Origin: Planctomycetota bacterium
GTDB lineage: Bacteria > Planctomycetota > Planctomycetia > Pirellulales > Pirellulaceae
DNA length: 43,710 nt
Direction: 5' to 3'
NCBI GenBank assembly: GCA_026692885.1
Contig: JAPLNJ010000570.1
Coordinates: 1 to 43,710, forward strand
The first letter of the stretch is position 1; every line of letters starts with the position of its first letter. The translations under genes were made by a program, and so were the position numbers. This document shows positions 40,978 to 43,710 of the stretch, in pieces. The notes beneath the pieces were generated by a model. The model had not been told where the DNA came from, did no database searches, and worked only from the letters and a program-made list of their open reading frames with translations.

Positions 40978-42486
40978 ATGCCTGCGGAAACCTCGAAAAA
41001 TGACACCCTGCTTCAGGTGCGCAACCTGTCGAAGTCCTTTCCAGGCGTGAACGCCCTGCAGGGTGTCCGACTGGATGTCCGGCGGGGACAGGTCCATGCC
41101 CTGCTGGGCGAGAACGGCGCAGGTAAATCGACGTTGATGAGGATCCTGATCGGCCTGCTCTCGGCCGATGCCGGCGACGTGTTCTTCCAGGGCCGCCGCG
41201 TGCAGATCCGCAGCCCGCACGCCGCGCGGCAATTGGGCATCGCCATGATTCACCAGGAACTGCTGCCCTTCCCCGAATTGACCGTGGCCGAGAATCTGTT
41301 CATGGGCCAAGAGCCGACGCGGTGGTGGCCGGGCTGGCTGGACAAGCCGGCCCGGCAGCGCGAGGCGACGCGGTTGCTCCAGCGACTCGGCGTCGCACTG
41401 TCGCCCGCGACCAAGATGAAGCGGTTGAGCGTCGCCCAAATGCAGACGGTGGAGATCGCCAAAGCGCTGGCTCACCAGGCCGAGTTGATCATCATGGACG
41501 AGCCGACCTCCGCCATCTCCGAGCGGGAGGTCGAAGCGCTGTTCGGACTGATCCGCGACTTGCAGCAGCGCGGTGTGGCGGTGATCTACATCTCGCACAA
41601 GCTGGACGAGATCTTTCGCATCGCCGACGCCGTCACGGTGCTGCGCGACGGCCGCCACGTCGCCACACAGCACATCGGCGAGGTGGATGAGCAGCAGTTG
41701 ATTGCCTGGATGGTCGGGCGGGAACTCCAGGCGGTGTTCCCGAAGGCCTCGGCCGAGCCACGCGACGTGGCGTTGGAGGTCCGCGGCTTGACCCGGCCGG
41801 GCGAGTTCCATGACGTCACCTTCCAAGTGCGGCGCGGAGAGATTGTCGGCATCGCGGGCCTGATGGGCGCCGGCCGCACGGAACTGGTCCACGCCTTGTT
41901 CGGCTTGGCGCCCGCCCGATCCGGTGAGATTCGGGTGCATGGTCGGACTGTGCGCATCGCCAGTCCTCGCGCTGCGCTGGCCCAAGGCCTCGCGCTGGTC
42001 AGCGAGGATCGTCAGCGGCTGGGGCTGGTGCCGGATCTGTCCGTGAAGCAGAACATCACCCTGGCCAGCCTGACGCGCTGTTGTCGCCTGGGCTGGATCG
42101 ATCACCGCCGGGAGAACCTCGTCGCCGAGGAACGGATTCGCGAATTCGCCATCAAGACGCCCGACGGAAATCAAAAGGTGAAGTACCTGAGCGGCGGCAA
42201 TCAGCAGAAAGTCGTGATCGCCAAGGCGCTGCTTACGGAGCCCTCGATTCTAATTTTGGATGAGCCGACCCGCGGCATCGACATCGGCGCCAAAGCCGAG
42301 ATCTACGCGATCATGACGCGACTGGCGCGCGAGGGCCAAGCGATCCTGATGGTCTCCTCCGAGTTGCCGGAGGTCTTGGCCCTGAGTCACCGCATCCTCG
42401 TCATGCGCGAGGGGCTCATCACCGCCGAATTGGACCCGCGACATACCTCGCAGGAAGAGATCTTGAGATATGCCATCCCCCACTGA
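40978..42486 (+). CDS. Sugar ABC transporter ATP-binding protein (RbsA/MglA type)
   Basis: Encodes 502 residues with two ABC domains in tandem, the hallmark of CUT2 sugar importers. The first has Walker A GENGAGKST (44-52), signature LSVAQMQ (150-156) and Walker B IIMDEP (171-176). The second has a degenerate Walker A (GLMGAGRTEL), as usual in this family, with LSGGNQQK and LILDEPTRGID. It powers uptake of a monosaccharide through the permease encoded at 42623. No clear Shine-Dalgarno sequence precedes the ATG, the element at 40813-40941 being close upstream. Its TGA is the tip of the next element copy. The transported sugar is unknown. Confidence 0.93.
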   Translation: MPAETSKNDTLLQVRNLSKSFPGVNALQGVRLDVRRGQVHALLGENGAGKSTLMRILIGLLSADAGDVFFQGRRVQIRSPHAARQLGIAMIHQELLPFPELTVAENLFMGQEPTRWWPGWLDKPARQREATRLLQRLGVALSPATKMKRLSVAQMQTVEIAKALAHQAELIIMDEPTSAISEREVEALFGLIRDLQQRGVAVIYISHKLDEIFRIADAVTVLRDGRHVATQHIGEVDEQQLIAWMVGRELQAVFPKASAEPRDVALEVRGLTRPGEFHDVTFQVRRGEIVGIAGLMGAGRTELVHALFGLAPARSGEIRVHGRTVRIASPRAALAQGLALVSEDRQRLGLVPDLSVKQNITLASLTRCCRLGWIDHRRENLVAEERIREFAIKTPDGNQKVKYLSGGNQQKVVIAKALLTEPSILILDEPTRGIDIGAKAEIYAIMTRLAREGQAILMVSSELPEVLALSHRILVMREGLITAELDPRHTSQEEILRYAIPH

Positions 42487-42611
42487 GGATCGGGGCATCA
42501 ATAAGTGTCGGGTTTTCAAAGTAGTCATCACGCTCCGCGTGATGACATGTCGTCACGGCGGAGCGTGACGACTACTATACTTGCGACAGTTATTGATGCG
42601 CCGGCCCTAAG
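42483..42611. mobile_element. Stop-codon-anchored palindromic element, full copy d, inside the ABC operon
   Basis: A 129-bp element that begins with the TGA stop of the ATPase gene (TGAGGATCGGGGCATCAATA) and ends CGCCGGCCCTAAG, 12 bases before the permease ATG. It occupies almost the whole gap between two genes that are normally adjacent. Confidence 0.85.
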
Positions 42612-42622
42612 CAAAACCACCG

Positions 42623-43618
42623 ATGACCAAACATGACTCCCGACCCTCTGACCGGACCCGCGGCGTAGGCTGGCTGGCCCAGTTTGGTTTGCCCCTGGCC
42701 CTCGTCGTGATCTGTGCGGCACTCGCCGTGGCCACGCCGAATTTCCTCACGGGGATGAACCTGATTAATGTGGTTCGCCAAATCTCCATCAACGGTATTC
42801 TGGCCATTGGCGTGACCTACGTGCTGCTGACCGGGGGCGTGGATTTGTCGCTTGGCTCGATCGTCGCGCTGAGCGGTGTCGTCGCGGCCGGCTTTGCCCA
42901 TCCGGGGGATTATCCGGTGATCGTGCCTGTCCTGCTGGGCGTACTGGCCGGTACGGCCTGTGGCGCCGTCAACGGGACGATCATCACCCACGGCCGCGTG
43001 GCTCCCTTCATTGTCACGCTGGGCATGATGACCGCGGCCCGCGGTCTGGCATTGGTCATCAGTCACGGCAAGCCGGTTTCGAACCTGAGCCAGGAGTTCA
43101 CGCGTCTGGGCGGTGACCTGCCAGGAATCCAACTCCCGATCGGCCACGGCGCCTGGGCCGGACTTCCCATCCCGGTCGTCATTCTGTTAGCCGTCGCCTT
43201 GGCCTCGGTGGTGTTCCTCAACAACCTGCGGCTGGGACGCTATGTCTATGCCGTTGGTGGCAACGAACACGCGGCGCTCGCGGCGGGGATCCGGGTGAAC
43301 GCCGTCAAGCTGTTCGCCTACATGGTCTGCGGTTCGCTGGCCGGCTTGGCCGGAGTGGTCCTGGCTTCGCGCATCACCACCGGACAGCCGAATGCGGCGA
43401 TGGGTTACGAACTGGACGCCATCGCCGCGGTGGTGATTGGCGGCACCAGCTTGTCTGGCGGCATCGGCGGCGTGGGCGGTACCCTGCTGGGAGCGCTCTT
43501 GATGGGTGTGATCAACAACGGTCTTGATCTGTTGAATGTGTCGTCCTACTATCAGCAGATCATCAAAGGGCTGATCATTGTGGGTGCCGTTTGGCTGGAT
43601 CGGAGCCGGGCCAAGTGA
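42623..43618 (+). CDS. Sugar ABC transporter permease (RbsC type)
   Basis: Encodes 331 residues with about eight to ten hydrophobic helices. The family signature is LLTGGVDLSLGSIVALSGV (residues 69-87), followed by GRVAPFIVTLGMMTAARG and a C-terminal VIGGTSLSGGIGGVGGTLLG. It forms the membrane channel of a CUT2 importer with the ATPase at 40978. Neither the ribosome site nor the promoter is visible; the 129-bp element ends 12 bases upstream. The required substrate-binding protein is not in the window and may lie beyond 43710. Confidence 0.92.
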   Translation: MTKHDSRPSDRTRGVGWLAQFGLPLALVVICAALAVATPNFLTGMNLINVVRQISINGILAIGVTYVLLTGGVDLSLGSIVALSGVVAAGFAHPGDYPVIVPVLLGVLAGTACGAVNGTIITHGRVAPFIVTLGMMTAARGLALVISHGKPVSNLSQEFTRLGGDLPGIQLPIGHGAWAGLPIPVVILLAVALASVVFLNNLRLGRYVYAVGGNEHAALAAGIRVNAVKLFAYMVCGSLAGLAGVVLASRITTGQPNAAMGYELDAIAAVVIGGTSLSGGIGGVGGTLLGALLMGVINNGLDLLNVSSYYQQIIKGLIIVGAVWLDRSRAK

Positions 43619-43710
43619 AGCGAGTCGCAAAACAGGCGAGGGGCGTTTTGGAGTGCGGCGGACCCAGAGGGTATCCCCGGCCCGTTGAGAACCTGACATT
43701 GACAGGCGGG

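Overview
The window looks like a chromosomal segment of a GC-rich planctomycete, probably Pirellulales-like. The evidence is a DUF1559 prepilin-like protein, a Tat-exported Gfo/Idh/MocA oxidoreductase, several secreted PQQ-like and NHL propeller proteins, a DUF5107-TPR protein, DUF4058, and intergenic DNA packed with palindromic repeats. No rRNA, tRNA, CRISPR array, phage or plasmid backbone was seen.

Layout. 0.2-2.6 kb: DUF1559 protein (-), then a Gfo/Idh/MocA oxidoreductase (+) that has lost an internal 3' segment. 2.6-5.6 kb: a solitary type IIG restriction-modification enzyme between two copies of one palindromic repeat. 5.9-6.6 kb: a nucleotidyltransferase/small-protein pair resembling a toxin-antitoxin locus. 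6.9-12.9 kb (-): an oligogalacturonate-lyase-like propeller, a secreted PQQ-propeller/Rossmann/malectin fusion, and a BrkB/YihY membrane protein. 13.2-17.1 kb (+): a cysteine-rich NHL propeller with a coiled coil, then a PhnD-like binding domain fused to a PQQ-like propeller. 17.9-20.5 kb: an NCS1 permease and a DUF4058 protein. 20.9-24.6 kb: KDG-type sugar kinase, secreted esterase, cupin, and an HTH/MazF toxin-antitoxin pair.

25.0-32.2 kb (+) is the metabolic core: a secreted SMP-30-like lactonase, FGGY kinase, medium-chain alcohol dehydrogenase, AroE-fold dehydrogenase, cupin-type phosphosugar isomerase, 2-hydroxyacid dehydrogenase and KDPG-type aldolase. With the KDG kinase at 20.9 kb, the oligogalacturonate-lyase homologue and an RbsA/RbsC-type ABC transporter at 41-43.6 kb, this suggests uptake and oxidation of a plant- or algal-derived sugar or uronate through 2-keto-3-deoxy intermediates. 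The exact substrate cannot be read from the sequence. 32.2-39.9 kb (-) holds a DUF5107-TPR protein and a GH2 hydrolase with two CBM60-like modules, broken by an out-of-frame internal deletion.

The most unusual content is the repeats. A roughly 129-bp inverted-repeat element has its tip on the stop codon of four different genes. A roughly 245-bp MITE-like element is present twice, with identical 32-bp arms but the central loop in opposite orientation. A third palindrome family lies behind several genes and once inside a coding frame, where it is translated. Two genes (Gfo/Idh and GH2) carry out-of-frame internal deletions that are either true decay or assembly collapse.
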